Shown here: one piece after another, positions 43,716-55,700 of the stretch
How the letters are laid out: each line of letters opens with the position of its first letter
How positions within the stretch are numbered: the stretch's first letter is position 1
DNA from: Gari tellinella
Taxonomy: Eukaryota; Mollusca; Bivalvia; Cardiida; Psammobiidae
Assembly (NCBI GenBank): GCA_922989275.2
Contig: OV277861.1
Span: 54,165,623 to 54,229,622 of the forward strand
Direction of reading: 5' to 3'
DNA: 64,000 bases
Translations under genes and position numbers: made by a program
The notes under the pieces: model-generated
The model's input: the letters and a program-made list of their open reading frames with translations, nothing else
Told to the model about the DNA's origin: nothing
Databases searched by the model: none

Positions 43716-44765
43716 TGGTTCGACAGCGGGCGGCCCGCATCTCGAGTTCCGGAAAGGCTGATGACTTTCACCTGATCTTTGCGGCACGTGCTTATAGAAG
43801 AAAATTTACATAAAGAAAAGTTTGATCTGCTTCAGTGTCTTCTCTGTTAGCGCAGTTGGTACGGTGATTGACTAGCAATCCAAAGGTTCTCGGTTCGATT
43901 CCCACTCGCTTCAAAAAAAAATTTTTAAATAAATTGTCCGATTTTATTGACTAGTCAATCCATAACGCATTGATCAAAGGACAGGCTATGTTTAGTCACG
44001 TAATAATGAATAATATCAGATGCAAAGTGACAACTAAACTTTGTGAAGATTTATAGTCTATATGAAAGATGGCAGCTTAACACAGGACAAAAGTAATGCT
44101 AAAAGATAGATCCTAAAGGAGATTTTATGCCTTACTTTTGTTATGCATTAAGCAGTCACCTGCCTTTAAAGATCTACAGGCTACCGTATTCAATGGTCCC
44201 TTATTACAGGTTTGACTTGTGGTATTATTTAGAGCTGACGGCATTTTAAAGTTGAACTCAAGGGAGGTTACTCGTTTTGTGTTAATATTTTGTCAGAATT
44301 TCTGGAAATCATGTTTAAAATGTAAATTCCACTGTAGATTTTCATAAATATTTTGCGACAAGTAGAACTAAGTAATATCTCTAATAAGTGTAAAATTAGT
44401 GTATGTTAAACAGCTAGATTGTTTGTAATTTGAGATTTAGTGACTTTTTCAGAATTTGACTTTTTTAAAATATTGATATTTCCAGAAAATATGTCATGAA
44501 ATATTTTTGTTTGCACAATATCTTATAGTCTCTGTACAGTTTACTTGAATGTACAGAAAGTATTGAGTTATATTAGTTGATAAAGAAAATATTCCCGTTT
44601 ATTAAAAAAGGAGCTTTTCTCGACAAAAGGTCCTGTCAGAAAAAAACGGTACTGTAATTTTTTTTTATTTTAACGATTTTTCATCTCTGATATGGTATAT
44701 TTCAATTTAATCAAGATTTCAAAGATTTCTGACACGGAATAAGCTGACCCGCGAACCACCTTAAG
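43716..44765. mobile_element. TTAAGGTGGTTCG-ended element
   Basis: CTTAAGGTGGTTCGACAGCG at the left and CGCGAACCACCTTAAG at the right. About 1 kb, no transposase frame. It includes a tRNA-like sequence near its left end and a degraded type II-like hairpin at 44068-44160. Confidence 0.65.
43843..43915 (+). repeat. tRNA-like SINE head
   Basis: TGTTAGCGCAGTTGGTACGG (A-box) and CGGTTCGATTCCC (B-box). Anticodon stem GATT/AATC with loop GACTAGC would give CTA. Followed by an A-rich stretch. A SINE head is more likely than a tRNA gene. Confidence 0.55.
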
Positions 44766-44886
44766 ACCGTTTTTGTCGTTTTAAGTTTTATTAAACGGGC
44801 CCCGTGAACTATTGTGTACGCCCTGTGGCAGTCGCCGTCCGTCCGTCGTCGTCAGTCGTTTATTTTGTTTTTATGTTAGATATATA

Positions 44887-46335
44887 ACTTGAATCATTAT
44901 TATTATTATTACTATTATTATTATTATACCAGATTTATATAGCGCTCTTTTCACACAGGGGTTGTGCGTTCAAAAGCGCTTCACATGAAATAACAAAAAT
45001 GTACCTACAAAGCGAGAAAAGACTAAATAACTACAATTAGATCTGAAATAACACATGAATAAACATACAAAAGACAGTCCCCAAAACGGCATTCACATTA
45101 CCCCCATCAATCAGCAATGAGCCGACCGGCTAAAGATTGCTGACTGATAGAAATAATGGTAGAGCGCCCAATGCAGGCCATCGAGAAAAGACAAATAACT
45201 ACAATTAGATCTAAAATAAACATGAATAAACATACAAAAGACAACCCCCAAAACGGCGACCACATTATCCCAATCAATCAGCAATGAACCGACCGGCTAA
45301 TGATTGCAGAGCAATGGAAATAATAGTAGAGCGCCCAATGCAGGCCACCTAATGTAACATAACTAGGAACAATAGCATGCGACAATAACTAAAAACTCTA
45401 TAGAAGATCAATGACATGCTTAAAAATGGTGAAAGCTGTCCACGAATTATATCACAGACCCCGTTAACTGGTTTCAAAAGAGATCAGAGTCGTATCCCTA
45501 CCAGCAAGATCCACCAGACGGGCATTGGTCGACGGTACAACCCCATAACTAAACATTAGACCCATAACATATACAGAATGAACACAACCCTGGGTAGCAG
45601 TCATTTACCCTCTCCACCCCACACCCGCGGGACCTACATTCACCTACATGGCTGAAATTACACCCATAATTTATAAAACATAAAGATCAGAAGCTGTCCT
45701 AGAATTATACCGCAGACCCCAAGCCAGTCGGTTTCAAAAGAGATTAGAGTCGTATCCCTACCATCAAGATCCATCAAACAGGCACGGGCAAACGGTACAA
45801 CTCCAGAACTCCCATTTAGACCCACACTATCTACAGCAAGAACATAGCCCGGAGGTAGCAGTCATCCATTTCCTAATGTGTTCTAATAATACATATTAAA
45901 GAAGTGTGTTTTCAGACGTTTTTTGAAAGACTGCAACTAAGCTCGCATCTCTGATTATGATGGTAGAGTGTTCCAGAGATTTGGGGATGCATGCATGAAA
46001 CTTCTATCTCAAAACTTCACCAAACGACTTCTCGGTACAACCAGCGATTCTGATTTACTCGCAGACCGCAACTCTCTTCGAGGTTTATACACGTCAAGCA
46101 TACTGACAATGTACCTTGGAGAATCATTGCACATGGCTTTATATGTGAGTGTCAGAATTTTGAATTCAATTCTGTGTTGAACTGGAAGCCAGTGAAGCTC
46201 CTTCAAGACTGGAGTGATGTGACTGTACCGAAGAGTCCTGGTAATGATGCGGGCTGCTGTATTTTGCACCCGCTGTAGTTTTCGTAGTGAGTTTTGGGGA
46301 ATCCCGTAGAACAGTGAGTTGCAGTAGTCAATTTT
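44887..46335 (-). mobile_element. CR1/L2-like LINE, 3' end only
   Basis: - strand: the RT C terminus (46335 to about 45850), a roughly 0.9 kb 3' region, then GAGCGCTATATAAATCTGG and an ATT-type tail at 44890-44935, a usual end for CR1/L2-type LINEs. The 3' region has internal duplications: 45013-45180 repeats at 45181-45350, and 45430-45560 repeats at 45690-45800. Confidence 0.8.
45850..46335 (-). pseudogene. CR1/L2-like reverse transcriptase C terminus
   Basis: DYCNSLFYGIPQNSLRKLQR, then VQNTAARIITRTLRYSHIT, PVLKELHWLPVQHRIEFKIL, then after a stop DRSFMHASPNLWNTLPS and further stops before SFKKRLKTHFF. This is the conserved thumb/C-terminal region of this LINE group. Several stops make it a relic. 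Confidence 0.82.
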
Positions 46336-46339
46336 TTTT

Positions 46340-47775
46340 AATCAGGTGTCATTTAAATGTATGTTATGCATGCTCTGAAATGAATATTACGGTATAAGCT
46401 TAATATAATTTTCCTCCGTTACTTGTTGTAAAAGTAGTGAATTACCTGATGTAAATGCTCTTTTGGAACAATTCTACCAATGATGTGTATTGTATTGTAA
46501 GGCTAATGATATTTTCAACTCAAACAGGTTTAGCAAATTGCAGGAAGATTGCTCAGAAAACTGTTACAAATTTCAAACGGTTACCTATTGACGAATATTT
46601 TCTTACGAAAATTTAATCTAAAAACAACACACGACGAAGGCGGTGGGGTGACGACAACAGATCGACTTTTTGAAAAGTTGATCAACGCATGATTACAAAA
46701 CAACATAACACCCATGAAAAAATAATAATTTTAAGTGTTTTGCAAAGGTTGACTTAGTACACGTTTTGGTATTTATAAATAAAGAAGAAATAAAGCTAAA
46801 CCAGGTTTGCTTTAAGGACTATCGCGGCACTTTAAATGTTTTATGGTCAAAGGGAGGTAACTCATATAAAATATTTCATGAGTTGTCTCCCTTTGACCAT
46901 TATACAAATGTGTGTTTTTTTCTATCTCAATAAACTAAAGTATGCGGTCAAACCTGCATTTGGCGACCATGATTAGTGATTTACTAATAGTGCTCGATTC
47001 GTGATAACTGTTGACGATTGAACAGTATGGATTAGGATACATTTTGGCATTTTAAAATGGTAAATTACATGTGTTACTCTCTATGCAGACATTTGTATTT
47101 TTAAGAAAAACTAGTTCGGCTACCTATTATTGTTATGTTTAATTTTAGTAATGTATTGCTTCAGAAAATGAAAAAAATGTGAATGTTTCAGTTATTGAAA
47201 AAAAAAGGTTGAAACATTACTATTTGAATTATTCTTTTTTTCAAAGACAATACTTTCTGTCCATACCATAAGTGCTTAAAACTTTTATAGATGTCCTTCC
47301 TGTTTTGTATTTTAGGAAATGGGATTATAACCCAACACATCAGGCAAAGTACAGAGCTGGATAGCTTTAATCTGAATATTTGTGATACATGTAGTCTATA
47401 TGAAACAGCATCTATACTGGATTAATTACAGGTGAATCCCAAAAAGTCCCTTTTTTAAAAAACAATCGGGTTCGGGGACCCCCTATTTTTATTTCATATT
47501 TTGGCCTTATAGGGTTATACTAGCAACACACAAACTTTAAAACCAATATGAATGTTTGGAAAAAAACACGACGAAACTGCCGCGATAGTCTTAAAGGGCA
47601 AATACAGTAGTCTCTGTCTGAAAGTCAATTTTGCCTCGTAATTTCTTTCCATTATCAGTGCGCACTTCTTTGTACATGTATTGTTAAGTTTATTCAGATG
47701 TTTGAAATTCTCATCTGCATTTATTACGGCAACGCCGTCAAAACAAAATTTCCATTTTCATGACAAACTCTAAAT
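46340..47775. other. No gene recognised
   Basis: AT-rich intron sequence of gene 2. A short inverted pair, AGGGAGGTAACTCATATAAA and ATGAGTTGTCTCCCT, occurs at 46855-46898. Otherwise nothing that can be supported. Confidence 0.4.
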
Positions 47776-47780
47776 CTTAC

Positions 47781-47939
47781 CAAATATAGGTGGCTCCACT
47801 GCTCTGGTGATTCGTTTATGCACAATACCAGGCTCTATGTGTAACTCAACCACGTCCCCGACTGAGCCAGGTAGTAGTCGTTTTACGGGTGGAAACTCAT
47901 AAACCTCATTGTTAGAAGACACAGGACGTTCCTCCGTTA
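47781..47939 (-). CDS. Gene 2 exon 1b
   Basis: Encodes EERPVSSNNEVYEFPPVKRL and then LPGSVGDVVELHIEPGIVHK, matching the end of gene 1 exon 1. Donor TTTG|GTAAGA is in the same place and phase as in gene 1. The acceptor is uncertain: AG before 47939 or before 47948 both keep frame with exon 1a. In gene 1 the same region is a single exon with 1a. Confidence 0.8.
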
Positions 47940-47978
47940 CTGTCTTACCTTTATATTCAGAAAGTCATATAAGAAAGC

Positions 47979-48470
47979 TTAACCCCTTCACTGCCATGAC
48001 GTCATCGCGTTAAAATACATATTACTGTCATCTGCTTTTATTTGTCCAATTTCAATTAAAGGTATTATGTGATAAGAAATATTGAAATGAGTAGCTTAAA
48101 GCAGACTGAACGTAAAGCAGAATGTGCCTTTAGGCACATTCTTCTTTTCTTTCAACCTGCTTTAAGCTATTATATAAACAATGCGACGTCTGATCAAGCC
48201 CCGAGGTTATCCAACTTAAAATGAACTCTGTGCTCAAAATTCAGATTTTTTTCTCAGCTCATAACACTTCAGCAAACATTTTGTATATAACTAGTATTTG
48301 CATACCATAATTCTACTGTAAAGAAAATATCCAAACAAGGTTACTTAACTCCTTCACTGCCTTACCCCGAGTGTAACTCTTAACTCAAAAAACCTGAACG
48401 TTGACTTTGAGAAATCAAAGCAGACGACAATTGTTTAAAGTTGATGACGTCATGTCAGTGAAGGGGTTAA
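47979..48470. mobile_element. TTAACCCCTTCACTGCC element with type II core
   Basis: Ends TTAACCCCTTCACTGCCATG and CATGTCAGTGAAGGGGTTAA, the family G type of end. The centre is a type II hairpin (48094-48166: CTTAAAGCAGACTGAACGTA, inverse), followed by half a type I arm (ATGCGACGTCTGATCAAG). Could be a mosaic or a nested pair. Starts 30-40 bp from gene 2 exon 1b. Confidence 0.65.
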
Positions 48471-48774
48471 ATAAGCATATTTCGTAAAGTCTCGAGCCGC
48501 TAATTCAAATTGAGTTTTGGGTATACGAAGAGTTCGTTTTAAATTTTATTACCTTCGGCCAAAGATCAAAACTGTTTGCAAATAACTATAGTACTCGGGG
48601 TACATGTAAGGCATTAGCGGGGTAAATCCATATCCTACTATACATGTTCTATTTCAAACTATATACTTTGGTTTTATTTACCTCTTTTCAAATGATATTT
48701 TGATATGTTTGTTATTTTAAGAAAGCCATTTTTTCTAGAGTTACGGACAAGAAATAGAGGATAATTGTTTTTTT

Positions 48775-48870
48775 CAGTATAAGATAGAAATTTAATCCAT
48801 TTAGTGAACATCAGACGTTATATTTTCACGAGTGGCGAAGCCACGAGTGAAAATATAACAGTCTGATGTT
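48775..48870. repeat. Palindromic element struck by the LINE (left part)
   Basis: CAGTATAAGATAGAAATTTA, ATCCATTTAGTGAACATC, then the hairpin TATTTTCACGAGTGGC / GAAGCCACGAGTGAAAATA. Removing 48871-59398 restores a roughly 127-bp palindrome ending TCGATCTTATACTG at 59429. Confidence 0.85.
48856..48870. repeat. Target-site duplication of the LINE, left copy
   Basis: TAACAGTCTGATGTT, identical to 59384-59398. Confidence 0.85.
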
Positions 48871-49012
48871 TTTTCTTTTTGGAACTATCTACAGATAGTC
48901 CGTTTATTTACATTAAATAACAATCATAAAAACATAACATATGCAAAGGAAACATATACTAAGCATGTATGTTTATACAAAATCAACATGCATACGTATA
49001 TACTGCAAGAGA

Positions 49013-51319
49013 TTAAATCTGATTTTTCAATGCTTTGTTAAACTTTTGTATTATTGGGTATTTCAATTTCTTCTCAAAGTAATATTTTTCTAATGTTAAT
49101 AAATCAAAGTAAAGAATGTTTATCGTATTCACTTTATTTGTTCTTCTTTCACTTTTCATGTAACTTTTGTAGATGGAGTACATAATGTTTCCTATGATGA
49201 TATTTACTTCTTGGTAGGCTTTATAATGTATTTTGTATCCGACTATGAGTTCATACATGCTAATCTTTTTATTTATGCCTATTTTTGAAAGTAGATTATG
49301 TATCTTGATCCAAAATATATTTAAATAAGGACAAGAGATGAAAAAATGTTCGAATGTTTCAATTTCATTACAATGCTTGCAGAATGGCGTTTGGATTAGT
49401 TTCCAAGTAAAAAGGTTTTCATTAGTTGCAACTATTTTATGGATAAGTTTAAATTTAAGCTCTTTTATTCTGTTGTCTATATAAACATTATTCATTGTGT
49501 GGTAGACTTCATGCCACTGAACTTTTCGATTCATTTTTTCCTCCCAGAATTTCTGTATGTACGGAGTTTCAAATTTTGTTGCAACAAATTTTCTCTTTAT
49601 ATCCTTGTTATTTAATTTAGTGATGTTAAAATTTTTACCGAAAACTGAGTTTCTGTTAATATTAACTTGTGTTTTAATGGATTGGTCAGATTTCAAAATG
49701 GTTTTCCAGGCATTCGGAATTGCTGTTTTTAATCTGGTAAATTCCGAAATCCAATTGCTTCTATTTTTTAGTTTGTTTATTAAGCTTTCATTAATTTCGC
49801 CATTATTATGTATGACATCATTTATAAATAGAATTCCAGAGTCTATCCATGAAGTGAAAAGTAAGCATTTACCTTTGAATTTTATATATTGATTACCCCA
49901 TAGTACCTGGGTTCTGATATCATACAGTGATTTTGGCATTAGTTTTGGTCCTGAGTTATTCAGGTTAATAAAGATATTAACAATATCTTTATAGAAAAGT
50001 GGTAGGTTATATCTTACAGGTGGGAGTGATTTAAAGGAGTCAATATTCATTTTTAGTAATAATAGTTTATCTCCGTATTGGTTTAAAAAGAATTTTGGAA
50101 TAACCTTCCAGTTTGCTTCTTCAACTGAACTAAGAGTTTTTAGCCATTTGAGTTTTAATGTTTTTGAGTAAATCTCGATGTCTGGTGCCTCAAGTCCACC
50201 GTCATCTTTATTTCCTATTAGGGTATTTCTTTTAATTTTTTCACTTTTACTACTCCACAAAAAGGAGAAACACATAGAATTTATTTGTTTTAAAACATTA
50301 TTTGGGATTGGAAGAGTTTGTATTAGAAAGGCAAGTTTCGGCAGAATCAAAGAATTTATAACAGTAATCTTACCATAAAATGTAAGCTTTCTTTGATTCC
50401 AACTATTGATTAATTTTTGACATGCTTCAATTTTTTCTCGCCAGTTAATCTCACTACAAGCAGTTTTCTCACTTCCAAAGTATACCCCAAGCGCTTTTAC
50501 TATCGGGCTGAATTTAATATTATTTATTATCAATTCAGAATTAGTTTTAAGTTTGCCGATTAAAAGACCTTCCGTTTTATTTCTGTTTAATTTTAACCCT
50601 GAATGTTTCCCAAACTCTTCAATTATTTTTAGTGCAGTAGGAATTTCTTCAGAATTTTTTAGAAATAGCGTTGTATCATCAGCTAACTGTGTTATTTTCA
50701 AGTGGTATGTTTTATCATTATTTTTCACTTTAATACCTTCAAGATCTTCACATGATTTGATTTTATTTGCCATAATTTCAGCTACAATTATAAAAAGTAA
50801 AGCAGACAAGGGACATCCTTGTCTGATTCCGCGTGAGATATTAAAAAAGTTTGATATCCATCCGTTGTTTGTAACTGATGAACAAATATTTTTATAGAGA
50901 ATTTTAGTCCAATTAATAAAATCATTTTTAAAGCCAAATTTGTTTAATACTTGATGCATAAATTCCCATTCGATGGTATCAAACGCTTTTTTGAAGTCTA
51001 GAAATAACATTGCACCTTCTATATTCAAAGATTCTGTATAATCAATAATATCTTGTATTTGTCTTATATTATAACCTATGTACCTATTTTTTATATAACC
51101 TTGTTGGTCTAGACTGATGATTTTTGGCAGTACTTTTTGGAGTCTTTCTGCTAGAACTCTAGCTAGGATTTTATAATCAATATTCAATAGAGATATTGGT
51201 CTCCAGTTCTCAATCTGTTCTGGATCTCCCTTCTTATATAGAAGTGAGAGAACAGATTGTTTCTGGGAACGCGATAATTCTCCAGTTTGATGACTTTGTA
51301 GAAAAGAGTTAAAAACCAT
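49013..51319 (-). pseudogene. LINE ORF2, reverse transcriptase and C terminus
   Basis: Open for 768 codons. GDPEQIENWRPISLLN (31-46), QQGYIKNRYIGYNIRQIQD (72-90), MLFLDFKKAFDTIEW (104-118), RGIRQGCPLSALLF (163-176) and QLADDTTLFL (211-220) are the palm motifs; the catalytic Asp pair is in ADD (213-215). A C-terminal CKHCNEIETFEHFFISC fits the L1-group Cys/His motif. The frame overlaps the upstream part (51309-52754) by 11 bp in another frame, so one indel near 51310-51350 separates RT from the endonuclease. The initial Met here is not a real start. Confidence 0.9.
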
Positions 51320-52754
51320 TGTAGATAAATGTGGCCAAAAACTTAATATAGAATTCTACTGTCAGTCCATCTAAACCTGGACTTTTATTTAGTTTCATTT
51401 TATTCAATGCATCCTTACATTCAGCTAGTGTTATGGGCCCTTCACAGATGTTTGCCTCTTCGCTAGTTAATATAGTTTCTAATTCCGTTCCTTCAATATA
51501 ATGTTTACTGTCATTTTGTTTACCATTTGATGTGTAAAGAGTTTCATAGAAATTTGTTTCAGCTTTTAAAATTTCGTCAATATTAGTTATATGCTGCTCG
51601 TTTACTAAAAGTGATGTGATTGTTTTTCTGTTTTGTCTAGATCTTTCTAGACTTAAAAAATATTTTGTATTTTTCTCGCCGTCTTCTAAGAATTTTATAC
51701 GGGATCTAATTTGTGCTCCAGTGGCTCTTTCATCATATATCTGTTTAATGTCAGCCTCTACTTCAGTAACTAGTGCTTCATTTATATTAGTATCGCTCAA
51801 AAGAGATTTTAACCGTTTTTCTAAATGTTGTAGTCTGTTATGCCTTTGTCTTGATTTTTGTTTTGAGTATGTGATGGATGCTTCTTTTATTTCATGCTTA
51901 CAAATTTCCCACTTCTGAGAATCATTTAAATTTAAGTCTTTACATTGATATATAATTGCTATTATTAGTTTACAATAATGTTCGTTATCTAAGTGTTGAT
52001 TGTTAAGCTTCCAATAACCTGGTCCTCGTTTAAATGGTTTCTTTACCTTCAGCGATATTGCAAGATGATCAGTTGAATGAATCACTGCAGGTCTGATATC
52101 AGTAGATAGTATCAGCGGAATAATATTGGAGTCTATTAACCAGAAGTCTATACGACTTTTTTCGCTACCATTTTTTCGTCGCCAAGTGAATTGATTTAAA
52201 TCATCATGTAAGTATCTCCAAATATCTGTAAGATCATTTTTATTTTTCAATTTTGTCAAGGCTTGATTTATCTTTTGTTGCTTCTTTGAGGAGGATACTC
52301 TGTCTCTTAAGCTGTTTACGTCATTAATTATTTTTACACCTAATGAATGTTCTTTCAGTATTGAAGAGATATTGTCTAAAAAATTATTTCTTAATTTTAT
52401 ATCATTTGGTGCATAAATATTTAGAATCGATAAAGTATTATCACCAGTGTCTACATTCATAAAGAGGTACCTTCCCTCGTTATCATGTTTTAAATCAGTA
52501 ACTGTTAAATTTAAATATTTGTGAATAAGAAGTGACACACCTCTACTATTTGATGACCCAAACGAATGATAAAGAATCCAATCTATAAAATCATTCGCGA
52601 CATTATCAATTATATCGTTTGAAAAATGAGTTTCTTGCAGAAAAGCAATATCTGTTTTCTGTTGTATCAGCCACTGATTTAGTCTCAATCTTTTACTTTT
52701 ATCTCTTAACCCTTGGGCATTGAGAGATATAATGTGTAAATTTTGTTCAATCAT
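51309..52754 (-). pseudogene. LINE ORF2, endonuclease and linker
   Basis: 481 codons from MIEQNLHIISLNAQGL, the start of an APE-type endonuclease (N in SLNAQG, E in FLQETHF). SRIDFWLI and STDHLAI (the final catalytic His region) are present. The usual GDxN motif is not visible: the frame passes from LKEHSLGVKII to NDVNSLRDRVSS, suggesting a small deletion or mutation. The linker reaches NKSPGLDGLTVEFYIKF, the usual RT entry, and then frameshifts. The start ATG overlaps the stop of the open array frame by 8 bp. Confidence 0.88.
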
Positions 52755-52799
52755 ATTTTATCAAGAACAAAACATAAAATGAATACTCATCTACAGCAT

Positions 52800-55700
52800 A
52801 AAGCAGCAAGCAGAGAAATGTAATGCAGATTGATAGATCATACATACTTATTTCTGTGACTATAAGTGGAGCTCCAGGTAACTCAACCTTTCTCAAAGTC
52901 GAATGGTCTGAGTCTACACTATTACAAATCCAATACATGTTTAAAATAGATAACACCATGCAAAGTCTCGATAGAACTATTTCATAATTATACATACTTT
53001 TTGCTTTGTACAACAGCGGGGCTCCAGGTATTCCGACCTTTCTCAAGGTCAAATGATCTGGGTCCACGCTATTAATTATCCAAAAATAATTTGAAATAAG
53101 CAACGCCTTGTAAAGGTATGCAAACCCAATCCTATCGTTAAACGTAGTAATTAGTGTGTGTAGCAGTTGAGCTCCAGATGGCCCGACCTTTCTAAAAGTC
53201 GAATGATCTGGGTCTACACCATTAAAGATCAGACAATCATTTACAGTAAGCAACACCATGTAAAGGTGTTCACTATCAATCGTATAGTTATACGTGCTAT
53301 TTGTTGTATGTAACAGCAGAGCACCGGGTAACCCGATCTTTTTCAAGGTCGGGTCATCTGGGTCTACATTGTTAAGAATACACCAATCATTTGCAATAAG
53401 CAACACCATGTAAAGATATGCAGTACCAACCATATTGTTATACGTGCTATTTGTTGTGTGTAACAGTGGAGCTCCAGGCAACTCGACCTTTCTCAAGGTC
53501 GAATGATCTGGGTCTACACTGTTAAGAATCCAACCATTATTTACAATAAGCAACAGGCAAGTAATACAAATTATATGTATATAGTGATACGCACTTATTG
53601 ATGTGTATAACAGTTGAGCTCCAGGTAACCCGACCTTTCTCAAGGTCGAATGATCTGGGTCTACACTGTTAAGAATCCACCGATTATTTACAATGAGCAA
53701 TACCCTGAAAATATTTGCAATAATAGTCATATAGTTATACGCATTATTTATTTGCGTTATAATGGAGTTCCGGATGACTCGACCTTTCTCAAGGTCGACT
53801 GATCTGGGTCTAGACTGCCGATTATCCAACAGTCATGTATAGCAAGCAAAACCATGTAAAGGTTTGCAATACAAATCATATAATTATCCGTAATCATTTT
53901 TGTGTGTAACAGTCGAGTTCCAGGTGACTCGACCTTTATCAAGGTCGAATGATCTGGGACTACACTGTTATGAATCCACCAATCATGTACAATAAGCAAC
54001 ACCATGTAAAGGTATGCAATACGAACCATATAGTCATACATAATATGTGTTGTATGTAACAGTGGAGTTCCAGGTGACTTGACCTTTATCAAGGTCAAAT
54101 GATCTGGGTCTACACTGTTAAGAATCCAACAATCATATACAATAAGCAGCATCATATGAATCTAAGCAATACCAAATATAATTATACACACTAAATGTTG
54201 TGTGTAACAGCGGAGCTCCAGGTGACTCGACCTTTATAAGGGTCGAATGATCTGGGTCTACACTGCTGAGAATCAACCAATCATATACAATAATCAACAC
54301 CCGGTAGAAGTTTGCATTACAAATTATATAGTTATACCTCTTATGTCTTGTGAATAACAGTTGAGCTCCAGGTGACTCGACCTTTATCGAGATCGAATGA
54401 TCTGGGTCTACACTGTTAAGAATCCACCAATCATATACAATGAGTAACACCCTGTTAAGGTCTGCAATACACATCAAATATTTATACGTCTTATGCTTTG
54501 TATGTAACAGTGGAGCTCCAGGTGACTCGACCTTTCTCAAGGTCAAATGATCTGGGTCTACACTGCTGAGGATCCAACAATCATATACAATAAGCAACAC
54601 AATGTAAAGGTTTGCAATACAAATCATAAAATTATACGCCCTGAAAGTTGTGTGTAACAGAGGAGCTCCAGGTGACTCGACATTTCTCAAGGTCGAATGA
54701 TCTGGGTCTACACTGTTAAGAATCCGCCAATCATATACAATAATCAACTCCATGTAAAGGTTTGCAATACAAATCAAATAGATATACGCATTTTTGTTTT
54801 GTGTAACAGGGGAGCTCCAGGTGATGCGACCTTTGTTAAGGTCGAATGATCTGGGTCTACACTGTTAAGAATCCACCAATCATATACAACAAGCAACACC
54901 ATGTATAGGTCATATAGCAATTAGTCTTATGCGTTGTGTGTAACAGTGGAGCTCCAGATGACTCAACCTTTCTCAAGGTCGAATGATCTGGGTTTACACT
55001 GCTGAGGATACAACAATTATTTACAATAAGCGACACCAAATAAAAGTTTGCAATACAAGTCATATAGATATACGCACTTAATGTTGTGTGTAACAGAGGA
55101 GTTCCAGGTTACTCAACCTTTTTCAAGGTCGAATGATCTGGGTCTACACTGTTTAGAATCCACCAATCATATACAATATGCAACACCAAGTAAAGGTCTG
55201 CAAAACAAATCATATAGTTATATGTCGTTTTTGTTGTATGTAACAGTGGAACTCCAGGTGACTCGACCTTTCTCAGGGTCGAATGATCTGGGTCTACACT
55301 GTCAAGAATCAAACAATCATATACAAAAAGCCACACAATGTATAGGTCTGCAATACAAGTCATATAGTTATACGTCTTGTGTGTTGTATGTAACAGTGGA
55401 GCTCCAGGTGACTCAACCTTTGTCAAGGTCGAATGATCTGGGACTACACTGCTGAAAATCGAGCAATCAATAGGTAACACCATGTATAGGTCTGCAATAC
55501 AAATCATATAGTTATACACACTTAATGTTGTGGGTAACAGAGGGGCTCCGGGTTACTCGACCTTTTCTCAAGGTCAAATGATCCGGGTCTACACTGTTAA
55601 GAATCCACCAATCATATATAATAAGCAACACCATGTAAAGGTTTGCAATACAAATCATATAGTTATACGTCTTATGCGTGTGTGTAACAGTGGAGCTCCA

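Larger units (their letters stand above)
42652..44808. mobile_element. GGGCCCGTTT-ended composite region
   Basis: GGGCCCGTTTCATAAAACTT at the left and AGTTTTATTAAACGGGCCCC at the right are inverse; the left one is followed by ACGACAAATGTTGGCGTAAG. Inside are a palindrome at 42720-42812, AT-rich sequence without a gene, and a TTAAGGTGG element at 43716. Related to the short element at 10817. Confidence 0.6.

Noticed and set aside
43292..43771. 159-codon frame on the - strand
   Set aside because: AT-rich, no motif, and within the TIR composite 42652-44808.
49557..50897. Frames on the + strand opposite LINE ORF2
   Set aside because: Antisense shadows of the RT reading frame.
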